From: an uncultured Bacteroidales bacterium
Lineage (GTDB): Bacteria; Bacteroidota; Bacteroidia; Bacteroidales; Muribaculaceae
DNA: 6,960 nt
Assembly: GCA_947176515.1 (NCBI GenBank)
Contig: CAMWQZ010000055.1
Location: 1 to 6,960 of the forward strand
Direction: 5' to 3'
Shown: in pieces, positions 6,905 to 6,960 of the stretch
How the letters are laid out: the number at the start of each line of letters is the position of its first letter
Position numbering within the stretch: the first letter of the stretch is position 1
Translations under genes and position numbers: made by a program
Notes under the pieces: generated by a model
Database searches by the model: none
What the model saw: only the letters and a program-made list of their open reading frames with translations
Told to the model about the DNA's origin: nothing

Positions 6905-6931
6905 AAATGGAGTAAATGCGGATAATTATTA

Positions 6932-6960
6932 ATGAAATCATCGGTAGTGAAGTGGTTTTG
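6932..6960 (+). CDS. Possible start of a divergent gene leaving the right edge
   Basis: Only about nine codons are visible (MKSSVVKWF), too few to name a family. A basic start followed by hydrophobic and aromatic residues would suit a membrane-anchored or exported protein. GC content rises from about 6940, as expected on entering a gene, and a rightward promoter candidate lies just upstream. An alternative ATG at 6916 in another frame is also open to the edge and is preceded by GGAG, but its first codons are as AT-rich as the intergenic DNA. Either could be wrong. Confidence 0.25.

Larger units (their letters stand above)
6611..6931. other. AT-rich intergenic region upstream of dnaG
   Basis: No convincing gene lies in this stretch. 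Stops are frequent in all frames and composition is clearly more AT-rich than in the flanking genes. It contains the leftward dnaG promoter (6796-6826), a second TAATTTTG string next to the dnaG start, a hairpin (6669-6694) and a candidate rightward promoter (6875-6904). The layout is that of a divergent control region, with dnaG leaving to the left and an unseen gene probably leaving to the right. Confidence 0.7.

Noticed and set aside
6889..6960. A leftward frame open from the right edge to a TAA at 6889, which might be the 3' end of a minus-strand gene.
   Set aside because: Only 23 codons, AT-rich, no recognisable motif, and two minus-strand frames stop close together here, as expected of non-coding DNA. 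A leftward gene ending here would also compete with the dnaG promoter just downstream.

Overview
The window looks like a chromosomal housekeeping segment of a Bacteroidota (probably Bacteroidales) genome. Three things point there. The protein sequences have the usual flavour of that order: a long DnaG primase, a stand-alone TrpB2-type tryptophan synthase beta subunit, and an acidic-tailed GrpE. No purine-rich Shine-Dalgarno precedes the main genes. The upstream region of dnaG carries a clean match to the Bacteroidetes promoter form TTTG-N19-TAnnTTTG. The exact genus cannot be read from the sequence; a gut Muribaculaceae- or Bacteroides-like lineage is a guess.

Layout, all main genes on the minus strand and read right to left: dnaG (6610-4385), trpB2 (4345-2984), ispE (2978-2130), grpE (2006-1419), dnaJ (1398-214). 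Gaps are 39, 5, 123 and 20 nt. dnaG-trpB2-ispE looks like one transcription unit. grpE-dnaJ is a second tight pair that may be read through from ispE or started from a weak promoter candidate in the 123-nt gap. A perfect 10-bp inverted repeat follows dnaJ. Beyond it, an open frame with an N-terminal membrane segment begins at 154 and runs off the left edge.

The right end (6611-6960, AT-rich) holds no complete gene. It carries the probable dnaG promoter, a terminator-like hairpin inside the predicted dnaG leader, an 8-bp alternative pairing partner for that hairpin's tip, a weaker rightward promoter candidate, and the possible first codons of a divergent gene leaving the window.

The genes belong to separate processes: replication priming (DnaG), indole or serine metabolism (TrpB2), isoprenoid precursor synthesis by the MEP pathway (IspE), and protein folding with DnaK (GrpE, DnaJ). 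Only GrpE and DnaJ clearly work together; dnaK itself is not in the window. I see no mobile element, CRISPR array, rRNA or tRNA, and no convincing undescribed system. The most useful leads are the dnaG leader structure, the TrpB2 outside any trp operon, and the long unassigned C-terminal part of DnaG.
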